DNA from: an uncultured Bacteroidales bacterium
GTDB lineage: Bacteria > Bacteroidota > Bacteroidia > Bacteroidales > Paludibacteraceae
Assembly (NCBI GenBank): GCA_900321605.1
Contig: ONWR01000004.1
Span: 1 to 64,000 of the forward strand
Reading direction: 5' to 3'
DNA length: 64,000 nucleotides
The position numbers and the translations under genes were made by a program. The notes under the pieces are model-generated. The model had not been told where the DNA came from. It searched no databases and worked only from the letters and a program-made list of their open reading frames with translations. Positions 41,766 through 51,486 of the stretch are shown in pieces (the stretch's first letter is position 1; the number at the start of each line of letters is the position of its first letter).

Positions 41766-44700
41766 TCACTTCACCAAACGACCGTCAATACCATAGATTT
41801 GGTCGTTACGGATAATAAATACCTTATCCTCCACAATCACTTTGCGAACAGCCTCACCATTCAGAATCGTAGCCTCCTCAATGTCGGTAGTAACCTTCGG
41901 AGAACGGACGATACGCAGCCCGTAATGGGAGTTAGTACCTTTCTCCAAGTTCACTACATAGCCTCCGTAGCTCAGGTTCCAAATAGCCTCGCCGTCATAG
42001 GTCAGATATAGCATCGTTTCGTCATCCGGCTGATCATCAATGAAGAGATCGTAAGCACCGCTCTGCTGTACGCTGATGCCTAACGGATAGTCCGCTCTAT
42101 TATTAACCGGCGCAACTGTATTGATACACATCTTGCTCTCGTAACGGTCAACCCACATCTGCGGAACTATATTGCTTACACCCATCTTCACAAGGTCTTG
42201 ACCAATGATATATTCATTTGTCTCTTTGTCTTCGTCTATACCAACAAAGATACGATCGGCCACTTCCTCTTCATTCGGCGCGATCATCAGTTCATAGTGT
42301 GTCAGTGATGCATCTTGTACTTTTGCACGACGTGGAGCAGCATGGAAGGCATCGTCATGAGCCGCATAAGCTACTACGGATGTATTGGTTTCAATTGCCT
42401 GCACGAAAATCGGCTGGCCTACTACCAAATTGTTCTTGTCCATATTTACCACCGAATATGTTCTCGTCTCCGCGTTATAAACCTGACCTACATCCAATAC
42501 ATTGGTGGAATAATTCTTCACGTTTGCATTGATGTATGCATGATAGGTAGCCGGGTTAGCAATACCGTTCCAGCTGGCATTTTTCGAATCTTTAGCCGTG
42601 TATTTATATACAGCCAACGTATTGGTTATGAGCTTCGTACCGCTCTTACGCTCAAACCGGATGGTCTGCGCATCGGAAGTAAGATAAATCATATATGCAC
42701 GACCCGGGTACATGATATGCTTCTCCTGATCATCGTCTTCTACATACTTCCAGCAATTATCGCTATGACCCTCTGCAGCACGGAGCGCTCCGTCATAGTA
42801 AATCAAGTCGAAGTCTGTTCCCATCATCTGGCGAACAGGTTCTGCGTTGCCATTGATAATATATACACCATTATTTTCCGCATAAGCTTTTACATCAACC
42901 TGCCATGGTACAGCTACGGCATACCATGTACGCGCCTTAAATCCGCCTGGTTGCGAGAAATCGAATAGTGCACGTTTTTTTGCCGTTACCTCGCCGGTAA
43001 TCTCACCGGACGAAGACGGAGTACCTTCCAGAATCAAGTCGTCGGTGGTGAGAGTCACATTCTGGGGCACATTCAGTTTGCCTTCTACGCGAACCGTAGT
43101 GGTTGTTACTTCGGCATCCTCATTGATAGAAATATCCTTGGTTGATGCTACATCAATAGCCGTAATACGGAAATGCGCATAATAGGTAGCATCACCGGTA
43201 GCATCCGGTAAATTATCTATACCATAGAACATGCCTGCTCCATATGCTACGGTCGTCCATCCATCCCACTCATAGGTCTTCCCATCGGAAGCTTCGCGAG
43301 TAGGTGCAGGATTGCCCACAAGAGAATATCCTGGAGCACTACCATAATTAATGGTAGATGTTATGGTCGGCTCCTTTAACGGAGAACCATCCCAATTCCG
43401 CCAAGTGATGGTACACTTTTTCAACGCCCACTTCGCCCAGTATTTTTTATTGCCGGTTGCGGTAGTGGAGATAGAAGTGACGGCATCGCCTGTCAGTTCC
43501 TCGTTATCGAACCATCCGACGAACTCATGACCTTCATTTGTGACATCCGTCGGCAATGTTGCGCCAGTACCATAGGTGTATTCTGTTACATCACCCGCAT
43601 TGATAGTACCGCCGTTGGTATTCAGCGTAACGGTATAGGTACGCGGAGTTCTGCTGAACGTAGCTGTATAAGTAACATCGCTATTCTCCATAGCAGCTAT
43701 AGCAGGACTCCAGCCACTGAATGTGTATGTGTATTGAGCATCAGCAGTTTTGGTTGGAGTAGCACCGGTATATTCCGGTGTCTCGCCGCTCTCATACACT
43801 TCCGCAAGAAGCGTAGTCGTTCCATTTTTCCAAGTGACCGTACCACCTTCGCCAACCGCAAAACGGTAGCCGTCCGCATAGACTGCATGCGACGAACGCA
43901 AGGTCAGCACCTTGTTCGGAGAAACGGCATAATAAGCGAGGTTGTTATTCACACCATCACCTCCCCAATAACCTCCGCTGATCTTGAAATTAGCAGTAGT
44001 TGCCTTTTTATAGACTGCATACTTTTCCGTACCATTGACGAGGAACTTACCTCCGTTGATATCGCATTTTGCAGTAGCTGTAGCAGTAGGATAGCCTGTT
44101 GCTCCTGATTGACTAACAGCAGCAGGGACAACCACTCCGTATGCTCCGGTTGTTTTGGCTTTTACGTTAAAGATACCGTCATTGACTACAATCGTACCTG
44201 CACTTGCATAGTTACCAGCGAAATAATTAGCGTCAGCAGAATGCAGGGTGGTTATTTTCACTGAACCTGCAAAAGCATACACACCATAACAAGTAGCACC
44301 GGTTGTGGTTTCCAAATCGAAGGTTCCACCGTTACATTCTATCTCACCATTGTATGTTAAACCTGATTTTGAGTTAGGTGCTTCACAGCCGGCATTAAGT
44401 CCATACACCGTTGTCGTGCCCTTGACGGTGAAATGTGGATTGCCGGTTATAGTTGTTTTGCCTGCGTATGCACGCACTCCCATGGCAGTCGTTGTCTTTG
44501 GCGTTACATTGAATGTACCGCCGGTGATGTTGGTTGTTCCGAACGAGCGCACGCCATCGGCTGTGGTAGTTCCTAAAGTGCTGACATTGAACGTACCACC
44601 TTTGATATTCAGTTCGCCAAAGCTCTCCAATTCGACAGTATGCGGTTCTAACACCTCTTGATCGTATAGCACACCTCTACCACAGTAAGCGCCAATAGCC

Positions 44701-47700
44701 GTTGTCGTTTTTGCCTTTACATTGAATGTACCGTCATTTACTGTAGCCACAGGTTTGCTGTAGTATGTGCCCGGGTAGTAACCGGCAGCAGTACTTGTGA
44801 TGACACGCGGTGCAGGTCCGGCAGCATAAACTCCATAAGCAGTCGTGCTTGTCGTTGTGTTGACATTGAAAGTACCGCCATCAATGGTCAGGTCTGCTTC
44901 ACACGGCAGACCGGTCGCTTTATCCGGTGTTGCTCCGTTAGCGACAGCGCCATAGGTTGTACCATAGGCAGAGACGGTGAACTCAGGATTACCACTAATG
45001 GTTGCTGTACCGTCATACACATTCACGCCGTAAGCATAAGTTGCATTCTTGACGGTTGCAGCACTTGCTGCCACGTCGAATGTTCCGCCGGTGATAGTCA
45101 GTGTACCGTATGAACGTACACCATCACAAGCACCGGTAGTGGTTTTATGGGTAAGGTCCCTGACGGTGAATGTACCGCCGGCAATGTTTGCTACACCACG
45201 GAAGACATGTGCTGTGTTCGTGCCGGATTCGTAGGCTGCTACTCGGTGTACATATACTCCTATAGCATTATAAGTCTTAGCGGTCACGTTAAATGTACCG
45301 CCATTGACGGTAACAATACCTATACTGCTATATGTCCCAGGATAATAACCTGAGGCAGTGCTTGTAATAACCCGTGTTCCCGCACCGGCATATATACCAT
45401 ACGCTATATCAGCTGTAGTTGTTGTTACATCAAACGTACCTCCATTGACGATGACATTGGGGTTATATGGCCGCCCCGTCTTGTCATCAGGCGTTGCTGC
45501 ATTTGCATAAATACCGTATGCCGTTGTTGTTCCTTTGATAGTAAAGGTTGGAGTGCCGCTAATAGTTGTTGTGCCATCTTGCACTAACAATCCATACGCA
45601 GTTGTTGTTTTAGGTGTTACATTGAAAGTACCACCGGTGATAGTTGTTGTACCGCGTGACTGGATACCATACGCTGTTGTTGTACCATTGGTGATTACAT
45701 TGAATGTGCCGCCGGTGATGTTCAGTACACCACGATAGGTACCCTTAATGGTATTTGGAGTGGTATTATTGAAGGTGTAGGTACCATTAACGAAAGCTCC
45801 CAAAGCCGTTGTAGTGGTAGCCGTAGAATTGACTGTACCGCCGGTCATATTCACCGTACCCCAATAGCCACTGGTAGAAGCATCCACATAAATACCGTAT
45901 GCCGATGTGGTTTTAGTTGTGGTATTGATGGTAACACCCTCTTTGATAGTTGTCGTACCTCCAACGGTATAGATACCCATGGCATTGGTGACTGTTGTTG
46001 CATTCGCCGTAATCGTACCGGCATTGAGGGTAACAGTAGCCTTGGCAGAAGTAGCGCCGGCAATGTCTATCGCACGCGGATAGTACGGCGACTCGGCATA
46101 TATGCTACCCCCATTCATGGTGAAGGTCTTGCCGGCTGCTACATAAACAGCACTAACGATACCGGTGTTGCTCGTTGAGGTATAAGTGAAATCGTTAATG
46201 GCTTGTACTTCGCCAGCGTTCAAAGCCAACGAACCATTAGCAAGGACTATTCCGTACCAACGCTTGGTGGCTGTGGCTGTCGTGATGCCTTGCTTTAGTA
46301 TCAGTTTACCGTCTTTTTCAGCACTGTTATCCGTGATAGTAAACGTACTGCCCGAGGCATCAATTTTTATCATGTTGACGCCTGTAGTTCCGCTACCGGT
46401 AATCGTGAGATTTACCGTATGACCATTGAGGTCAAGAGTGCAAGTAGTGTTTGTCTGAGTATAAGACAAAGGAGTAGTGGTGTCGGTGATGTCTTTGAGG
46501 ATAGTGATGGTAGCGTTCTTTTTGCCGTTAGCAATAGCAAAAGCTTCCGGCAGGAAGAAGAAATCACGCGTCTCGATAGCATCCGTTACGCGCACTTTTG
46601 GGTCTGCCAATACCCACTCGCCGTTCTCATACTCGTAATAACGCTTTACGTTCTGCTCGTTGTAATCGAAGAAGAACGGATCTTCGCGCTCTACGAGCAG
46701 CCAGTCGTTATTGTACCAGATGTATATACCACCCTCTACGATATAGGCTTTCTCTTCGCCTGCGTATTTGGTAGCAGGGTGCCACGTACAGCCGGCAAAG
46801 GAGATATAGTACTCTTCTGTGTTTGCGGTGTTATGGAACGCCTCGTCGTTGGTATTTTTTGCAAGAGCAACGAAATGACCATCTACAAGCGCTTTTTTAA
46901 CATCGTTAATCGTGTACAAGCAGTTCTCATCCACGGATCCGAGTGAGTTAACAGCACATCCGTCAACCGCATACAGACTATTATCCGAACCACCATAAAC
47001 GCCTTCAGTTTCTGTTTTGAGGAGTTGCAGCCAGTCGCTAGACTGATAAGTATAGCGGATGTTGGCAGCGGCGGTACCGTTGAGATCCTGTGTAGCATTG
47101 TAAATAACGGAATGGGTGGCATCTTCTACATTGCATGTGCCGTCTTGCGTCACGTTGCACCATTTCATGCCTGCGGTAAGTCCTGTCTTGTCTTGTCCAT
47201 AAAGGGCAGGAGTGGTTGTGGTAGTTCCGGTAGTACCGCTTACCGCACCGCTAGAAATATAGGTGAATTCATCGTACACATGAGTAGTAGAATTTATGTT
47301 TTGTTTTCCAGTGATGAACCAACGCCTATTTACATTATAGAAAGTAGAAGCCTCAGCTTGTGTGTAAGATTCATCCTCATTGTGCATATTGGCTTGATCT
47401 ATAGCGACATTCTCATTAGTCGATACCCCAGTACACATAACAATATTTCCGCTACTTCCTAAATCACTAAATTTGACAGAGCCGCTTCCGTTACCCATAA
47501 TATCAGCACCTCCTGCGGTTGTATATAGTTTCCCAGTAACATTCAGTGTTCCATCCACTATCAATGTCGCGTCATCCAATAATTCTTTGGAAGTTCCGGT
47601 TCCTCGATTCTTGTGGTTCGTCAAAATGTCCATTGAATAAAAATACCTGCCGTTGCAGTACATGCCCCAGTTGTCTACATCAAATATATATGCATTGGAT

Positions 47701-49460
47701 GCCAAGGTTAAAGTAGCATCATTCTTAATCTCAATCACCGCACCCGGCTGCACAATCATTGGCTTGGAAATAGTCATATTACAATTAGTAAGAACGATCT
47801 GCATATTACTTGAGATAGGCAAATTATATGAGGATGAGCTTACTGTCGTAATACCAGCATCTACATTGAGTGCATCCAACTGCGCTGTACCACTCAATTC
47901 GTAGTTGACAAGGTCGGTAGTCGGGTCGTACCATTTGCGCACAAAAGAAGATGCATCCTTAAGTAAAAACAACGTATTTGATTTTCCTATCAGAGAGAAT
48001 GTTCCTTCATTTTTTCCACCTCCGCCATACACATTGGTATAATTGCTTAAAGTAGAACCATATTTATATGTAGTAGGAACTTCGACATTTTGAATCGTAT
48101 AACTCTGGAACGGGAAGAATTTCCATGTGGACGCTTTACCGGCAATAGTAGAACAAGCAGTTCCTCCTCGCCAGTCTCCCACAGCAAAATCCTCCCAGAT
48201 GACTGCTCCGTTATTTGCAGTAATCGTTCCTACAGCGGTAGTATTATTACCCTGATCCATATCTTGCCCTTTAATAAAGCCCCAGCAGTACAAAGTACCA
48301 TTCAGTTCAATATGTCCGCCGGAAGACATATCTATGACTCCACATGCTCCAATAGGATAGGCCGATGGATTACCTCCATTATAAGAGACGAGCTGTCCTC
48401 CTACACATACAACACCACCGGACAATACATTAATATTGACACCTTCTCCTAATTTCAGTTTTTTATATATAGAAAGAGCCTTCGTCCAGCCAGTTGAGTT
48501 ATATGCAATATCTTTAGGCTTTGTTTGCACCTCATTTGCACTACTATAAGGCACTAACAACGTAGCACCTGCTTTGATGGTATAGGTTCCATTATCAAAC
48601 GGCATTAGATCAGAGCCGTCCACTAATGTTTCTTCCGCTACGGGCACAATCGTTCCGCTACCGCCGGCTGCAATCGTAGCCATCTTCAAACCATAATACT
48701 GCGTACTGCTTCCCTTGAGGATAAATTTGCCCAAGGTAGTAGGTACAAAACGAGCTCCCATCTTAATGGTCTCGGATTTGGTAAACGCGGCATCGTATGG
48801 GCTTGCAATAGAAAGGTCTTCAACAAACTCGCCCGCGCTATTCAACTTGTACCATCCTGCGAAAGCATAACCGCTTGCCGGGGTGGCTGTCAGCGTTACG
48901 CCGGTTACATTGCTTTTCACCACATCAGCAGACGACACCGTCTCTGCGGAGCCACCGTTCACAGCAATCGTATAGGTTCCGTTAGACGGAGCCTCAAAGG
49001 TAATGTTCACCTTTGCTTTCTCTACGAAATGCGCATAAAGGGTTTTAGTAACTGTACTATGGCTTTCACTTTTAATTTTTACCGCTTTGGGACTTGACGC
49101 ATCAGCATTGGCGGTAGATGTTGCACTTTCGGTCCAGCCGAGGAATGTATAGCCATCTGCCGGAGTTGCAAACGCATAGAAAGTATGTTCATGCGTTCCG
49201 CTATCACTATTCCCGCAATCTGCGGAAACAGACGAACTACCACTTGTAGCGGAACTTGTCTTGGCTGCATATACAGAACCACTTCCCGTTCCTTTGTTTA
49301 CTTCAAGCCTTGCTGTACAGGCACCTCCGTGATCTGCCCACGCATTTCCTACGCCAAGCATCAACAGCACAGCCACCATCGCCGTATAGCGGAAGAGGTT
49401 CAGGCCTGCCTCATTTCCGCGGCGAATTAAATTCATTGATTTGAATAAATTTTTCATCAT
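41766..49460 (-). CDS. Giant secreted beta-helix/InlB-repeat protein (2564 residues)
   Basis: Start chosen at the ATG at 49460 (MMKNLFKSMNLIRRGNE), 4 bases after a repeated 5' element; the frame is open to a TTG at 49502. A long N-region precedes a signal-like hydrophobic stretch (AMVAVLLMLGVGNAWA). Residues 60-240 hold two InlB-like repeats (GYTFLGWTESATSTANADA, GYAFAGWYKLNSAGEF). The middle (about 1130-1860) is a Thr-rich right-handed beta-helix of NGGTFNVTTTTTAYGVYA units in three supra-repeats. A further InlB-like repeat (NTNGGTINAGDVTEYTYGTG, YWAKW) lies near 1950. The tail ends KVFIIRNDQIYGIDGRLVK, a shortened sorting-like motif. Probable surface adhesin or matrix protein. Confidence 0.8.
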   Translation of the reverse strand: MMKNLFKSMNLIRRGNEAGLNLFRYTAMVAVLLMLGVGNAWADHGGACTARLEVNKGTGSGSVYAAKTSSATSGSSSVSADCGNSDSGTHEHTFYAFATPADGYTFLGWTESATSTANADASSPKAVKIKSESHSTVTKTLYAHFVEKAKVNITFEAPSNGTYTIAVNGGSAETVSSADVVKSNVTGVTLTATPASGYAFAGWYKLNSAGEFVEDLSIASPYDAAFTKSETIKMGARFVPTTLGKFILKGSSTQYYGLKMATIAAGGSGTIVPVAEETLVDGSDLMPFDNGTYTIKAGATLLVPYSSANEVQTKPKDIAYNSTGWTKALSIYKKLKLGEGVNINVLSGGVVCVGGQLVSYNGGNPSAYPIGACGVIDMSSGGHIELNGTLYCWGFIKGQDMDQGNNTTAVGTITANNGAVIWEDFAVGDWRGGTACSTIAGKASTWKFFPFQSYTIQNVEVPTTYKYGSTLSNYTNVYGGGGKNEGTFSLIGKSNTLFLLKDASSFVRKWYDPTTDLVNYELSGTAQLDALNVDAGITTVSSSSYNLPISSNMQIVLTNCNMTISKPMIVQPGAVIEIKNDATLTLASNAYIFDVDNWGMYCNGRYFYSMDILTNHKNRGTGTSKELLDDATLIVDGTLNVTGKLYTTAGGADIMGNGSGSVKFSDLGSSGNIVMCTGVSTNENVAIDQANMHNEDESYTQAEASTFYNVNRRWFITGKQNINSTTHVYDEFTYISSGAVSGTTGTTTTTPALYGQDKTGLTAGMKWCNVTQDGTCNVEDATHSVIYNATQDLNGTAAANIRYTYQSSDWLQLLKTETEGVYGGSDNSLYAVDGCAVNSLGSVDENCLYTINDVKKALVDGHFVALAKNTNDEAFHNTANTEEYYISFAGCTWHPATKYAGEEKAYIVEGGIYIWYNNDWLLVEREDPFFFDYNEQNVKRYYEYENGEWVLADPKVRVTDAIETRDFFFLPEAFAIANGKKNATITILKDITDTTTPLSYTQTNTTCTLDLNGHTVNLTITGSGTTGVNMIKIDASGSTFTITDNSAEKDGKLILKQGITTATATKRWYGIVLANGSLALNAGEVQAINDFTYTSTSNTGIVSAVYVAAGKTFTMNGGSIYAESPYYPRAIDIAGATSAKATVTLNAGTITANATTVTNAMGIYTVGGTTTIKEGVTINTTTKTTSAYGIYVDASTSGYWGTVNMTGGTVNSTATTTTALGAFVNGTYTFNNTTPNTIKGTYRGVLNITGGTFNVITNGTTTAYGIQSRGTTTITGGTFNVTPKTTTAYGLLVQDGTTTISGTPTFTIKGTTTAYGIYANAATPDDKTGRPYNPNVIVNGGTFDVTTTTADIAYGIYAGAGTRVITSTASGYYPGTYSSIGIVTVNGGTFNVTAKTYNAIGVYVHRVAAYESGTNTAHVFRGVANIAGGTFTVRDLTHKTTTGACDGVRSYGTLTITGGTFDVAASAATVKNATYAYGVNVYDGTATISGNPEFTVSAYGTTYGAVANGATPDKATGLPCEADLTIDGGTFNVNTTTSTTAYGVYAAGPAPRVITSTAAGYYPGTYYSKPVATVNDGTFNVKAKTTTAIGAYCGRGVLYDQEVLEPHTVELESFGELNIKGGTFNVSTLGTTTADGVRSFGTTNITGGTFNVTPKTTTAMGVRAYAGKTTITGNPHFTVKGTTTVYGLNAGCEAPNSKSGLTYNGEIECNGGTFDLETTTGATCYGVYAFAGSVKITTLHSADANYFAGNYASAGTIVVNDGIFNVKAKTTGAYGVVVPAAVSQSGATGYPTATATAKCDINGGKFLVNGTEKYAVYKKATTANFKISGGYWGGDGVNNNLAYYAVSPNKVLTLRSSHAVYADGYRFAVGEGGTVTWKNGTTTLLAEVYESGETPEYTGATPTKTADAQYTYTFSGWSPAIAAMENSDVTYTATFSRTPRTYTVTLNTNGGTINAGDVTEYTYGTGATLPTDVTNEGHEFVGWFDNEELTGDAVTSISTTATGNKKYWAKWALKKCTITWRNWDGSPLKEPTITSTINYGSAPGYSLVGNPAPTREASDGKTYEWDGWTTVAYGAGMFYGIDNLPDATGDATYYAHFRITAIDVASTKDISINEDAEVTTTTVRVEGKLNVPQNVTLTTDDLILEGTPSSSGEITGEVTAKKRALFDFSQPGGFKARTWYAVAVPWQVDVKAYAENNGVYIINGNAEPVRQMMGTDFDLIYYDGALRAAEGHSDNCWKYVEDDDQEKHIMYPGRAYMIYLTSDAQTIRFERKSGTKLITNTLAVYKYTAKDSKNASWNGIANPATYHAYINANVKNYSTNVLDVGQVYNAETRTYSVVNMDKNNLVVGQPIFVQAIETNTSVVAYAAHDDAFHAAPRRAKVQDASLTHYELMIAPNEEEVADRIFVGIDEDKETNEYIIGQDLVKMGVSNIVPQMWVDRYESKMCINTVAPVNNRADYPLGISVQQSGAYDLFIDDQPDDETMLYLTYDGEAIWNLSYGGYVVNLEKGTNSHYGLRIVRSPKVTTDIEEATILNGEAVRKVIVEDKVFIIRNDQIYGIDGRLVK
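43950..46190 (-). repeat. Thr-rich beta-helix repeats with ~555-bp supra-repeat
   Basis: Unit of about 30-45 codons (GGTFNVT-x-TTTAYG) repeated about 20 times. A higher-order period is visible from the landmark ggtgttgct/ggcgttgct segment at about 44375, 44925 and 45487, that is every 550-561 bases. Confidence 0.75.
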
Positions 49461-49463
49461 ATC

Positions 49464-49519
49464 TTTTTGTACTTTAAATTTCGTTATATTAGGATCGGCC
49501 AATATTGACCAATATTGTT
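49464..49519 (-). promoter_or_regulatory. Repeated 5' element, copy A (before the giant gene)
   Basis: 56 bases ending 4 bases before the giant-gene ATG. It contains CAATATTGG twice in tandem (minus strand) and is identical except at one base to the element at 51426-51482 before the DUF4105 gene. Confidence 0.7.
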
Positions 49520-49597
49520 TTTGGTTCGATGTTTTTGTTATTTTGCTATCGTTTTATGCAAAAAATGCATATTTTTATCATTTTTTTGTTTAAAAAT

Positions 49598-49628
49598 TTT
49601 GCCAATTCAAAAAAATGTTGTACCTTTG
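49598..49628 (+). promoter_or_regulatory. Plus-strand promoter of a possible small RNA
   Basis: TTTG (49598-49601) and TACCTTTG (49621-49628), pointing into a region with no plus-strand gene. Confidence 0.55.
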
Positions 49629-49633
49629 CAGCC

Positions 49634-49684
49634 GTAAGACCCGAAAGTCCCTGCTCCGGCATACTTCCGGGTTTGTGCTTTTTT
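49634..49684 (+). ncRNA. Candidate small RNA of about 50 bases
   Basis: The promoter at 49598-49628 is followed by an imperfect stem ACCCGAAAGT (49639-49648) with ACTTCCGGGT (49663-49672) and then TTTTTT (49679-49684). No reading frame fits. The promoter plus hairpin plus T tract is the only evidence, and no family is known to me. Confidence 0.35.
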
Positions 49685-49724
49685 ATAATTCATACGTGCT
49701 TCTGAGAATAGTTGTTTGGCTTCT

Positions 49725-49850
49725 TCAAATACTATCATATCTTGGGGTATTTGGATTGGGTATCTGAATGAGTGAACGGTATTGACTCCAGTTTAATTGG
49801 GAACGCAGTGTGTTCACAATTGGATATTCGCGGTAAAATTGACGACAAGA
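49725..49850 (-). pseudogene. Relic of a DUF1016 (YhcG-like) N-terminal domain
   Basis: Between in-frame stops the minus strand encodes [20 protein letters not shown] then [11 protein letters not shown], matching the conserved start of DUF1016/YhcG nucleases (typically M-R-x-F-Y-x-x-x-P-I-V-x-[TA]-L-x-x-[QE]-L-S/N-W-x-x-Y). The fragment has no start codon, is preceded by a stop and ends at TGA (49725). It is out of frame with the overlapping ORF6N open frame. Confidence 0.6.
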
Positions 49851-50091
49851 TCACAAATTGTGATGTTGGAACATCGGAACTTGAGATCACAATTTGTGAT
49901 TTCAAGATTTCTACCTCTTGCCATGTTAACTGAAACATAAAAACCTCTGGAAAACGATCGATATTACGTTTTACTGTTTGATTAAGCACGCGTGTCTCTA
50001 CTTGATACAATGCAGCCAAATCACGATCCAGAATCACCTTCTGACCGCGGAGCTCATATATCATACGCTGTATGACTGCTATATCGTTCAT
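49735..50091 (-). pseudogene. ORF6N-domain gene, truncated and fused to foreign sequence
   Basis: The first 65 residues ([59 protein letters not shown]) match the ORF6N domain found in phage-like antirepressors. After EILKSQIV the family continuation (normally -TS-WGG-R-x-x-PFAFTEQG) is lost. The frame runs on over the DUF1016 relic and ends at 49735. So it is a broken gene, or a very short N-terminal fragment protein. Start ATG at 50091 is chosen by homology. The upstream leader is duplicated before the DUF4105 gene (51500-51585). Confidence 0.6.
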
Positions 50092-50157
50092 ATCTTTTTG
50101 TATCTTTTGTTTCTTCATGTGCAAGTATACGTAAGCGAGCTTTGCACTTTGAGCGTG

Positions 50158-50165
50158 CAAAGTTA
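50158..50165 (-). promoter_or_regulatory. -7 box upstream of the ORF6N relic
   Basis: Minus strand TAACTTTG (50158-50165). No clear -33 TTTG. The start is followed by a TTTGCAC/GTGCAAA inverted repeat. Confidence 0.45.
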
Positions 50166-50215
50166 CTGCTTTTATTTCATATAAAAAAGAAATTTTAAAG
50201 AAAAAAGCAAAAAAT

Positions 50216-51424
50216 CTACTTTTTGCTATGCAAAGTTAGCAAAAGGGAAGATTGCTTTATTAAGACTACACAGAAAGCTAATGCCAAGACGATATGCGCA
50301 TATTCTACCAAGCGATGGGGGGCGCTAAGCATGCCAATGCACCAAACTACGATAATTCCTGCGTATGGAAGTGACCAATAGCGTCGCCAATGCCACGCCA
50401 ATGCCGGTAAAATGTTGAATGGAATAATAAGCCAGTTCCATGAAGTGCAGGGTAGCGAAGATAGACATACCGTATAACATACCATTACGCCGATAAAAGT
50501 AACGATCGCTAAAACCATATAATCAAACGCTCTCCATGGAACAAATGCTAAAAGCAATACTAAAAGACTCAGCGCCAAAGGCGATATCCACCATTTGGGT
50601 TCGTCTACAATTGTAGATTCTACCTTCACTGTCGGTTCGCGCTCCAATAGCGGTTTTCCATCAATCTTTGCCTTCTGCCAAATCTCTACCAAGTCTGCCG
50701 GAACAATCAGTTTCCGCTCTTTTGAAATAGTAGGATTATCAATACCGCTACCTGCTAAAGTCATCAGCGCAAAACGATTCCAAGGACGGTGCGCTTTTGT
50801 TACGCACTCGTATCCCAATTCGCGAAGCGTTCCTTTGAATTTCTCCGGCCATAAACTATATTCAATATTCTGTCCCTGCAATGCCCGTTTAATAACATGC
50901 ACCACCGATATGGCACAACCTCGAGTATAATAGTCATATGGCTGATTAGGGCCTATTGCTGCTAATTCGTCCATGATTCGCCATAATTCTTGCTTTTGCG
51001 TAGGGCTTAGATTCAGTTTGTACTCTTTCACTCCTCGCCCTTCAGCGCGATACGGAGCATATACTGTATCCGGATCTATAGCAAACATGCCCATCTTCAG
51101 ATTTCCTTTCAAAAATCGCCCCCAATTATTTGATATGCCTTCACTCTCATAGGAAAAGATATAGTCTAAATGAAAGACAGGACACTCCAAATGCAACATA
51201 GCGTGCCCAAAAGAAGAGTACAATATATCGCCAGGATCTGCAATTACCAAGCTCACCGTCACGAAATTAGGATCTAACCGGTCGATGGTGTCATTGAAAC
51301 CCTGCGCTGCATTGCGTTCGGCGACAGATAGAGTGGTATCTGCTGCGGACGAGCCTTGCGCCATCACTCCCAGCGGGAGTAATAGCAACAATGCCATTCT
51401 TCCTATTTTCCGCAACAAACTCAT
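50216..51424 (-). CDS. DUF4105 (Lnb N-terminal periplasmic domain) membrane protein
   Basis: A 402-residue protein with signal peptide ([12 protein letters not shown]). The DUF4105 domain covers residues 50-245, with [40 protein letters not shown] and [12 protein letters not shown] among its conserved blocks. From about 285 there are five predicted membrane segments ([52 protein letters not shown], and so on). The domain resembles the periplasmic part of lacto-N-biosidase-like proteins and papain-like folds. Function in Bacteroidota is not known. Its 5' element is a near copy of that of the giant gene, and an ORF6N-type leader lies above it. Confidence 0.8.
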   Translation of the reverse strand: MSLLRKIGRMALLLLLPLGVMAQGSSAADTTLSVAERNAAQGFNDTIDRLDPNFVTVSLVIADPGDILYSSFGHAMLHLECPVFHLDYIFSYESEGISNNWGRFLKGNLKMGMFAIDPDTVYAPYRAEGRGVKEYKLNLSPTQKQELWRIMDELAAIGPNQPYDYYTRGCAISVVHVIKRALQGQNIEYSLWPEKFKGTLRELGYECVTKAHRPWNRFALMTLAGSGIDNPTISKERKLIVPADLVEIWQKAKIDGKPLLEREPTVKVESTIVDEPKWWISPLALSLLVLLLAFVPWRAFDYMVLAIVTFIGVMVCYTVCLSSLPCTSWNWLIIPFNILPALAWHWRRYWSLPYAGIIVVWCIGMLSAPHRLVEYAHIVLALAFCVVLIKQSSLLLTLHSKK

Positions 51425-51425
51425 G

Positions 51426-51482
51426 TTTTTTGTACTTTAAATTTCGTTATATTAGGATCGGCCAATATTGACCGATATTGTT
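51426..51482 (-). promoter_or_regulatory. Repeated 5' element, copy B (before the DUF4105 gene)
   Basis: Near-identical to 49464-49519 and, like it, directly before a start codon (51424). Contains two tandem CAATATTGG/CAATATYGG units, an operator-like pattern. Confidence 0.7.
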
Positions 51483-51486
51483 ACCA

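Noticed and set aside
49735..50160. Reading the ORF6N frame as a 141-residue protein from 50160
   Set aside because: The first 23 codons correspond to the duplicated leader with its -7 box, and the last 60 lack any family match and overlap the DUF1016 relic.
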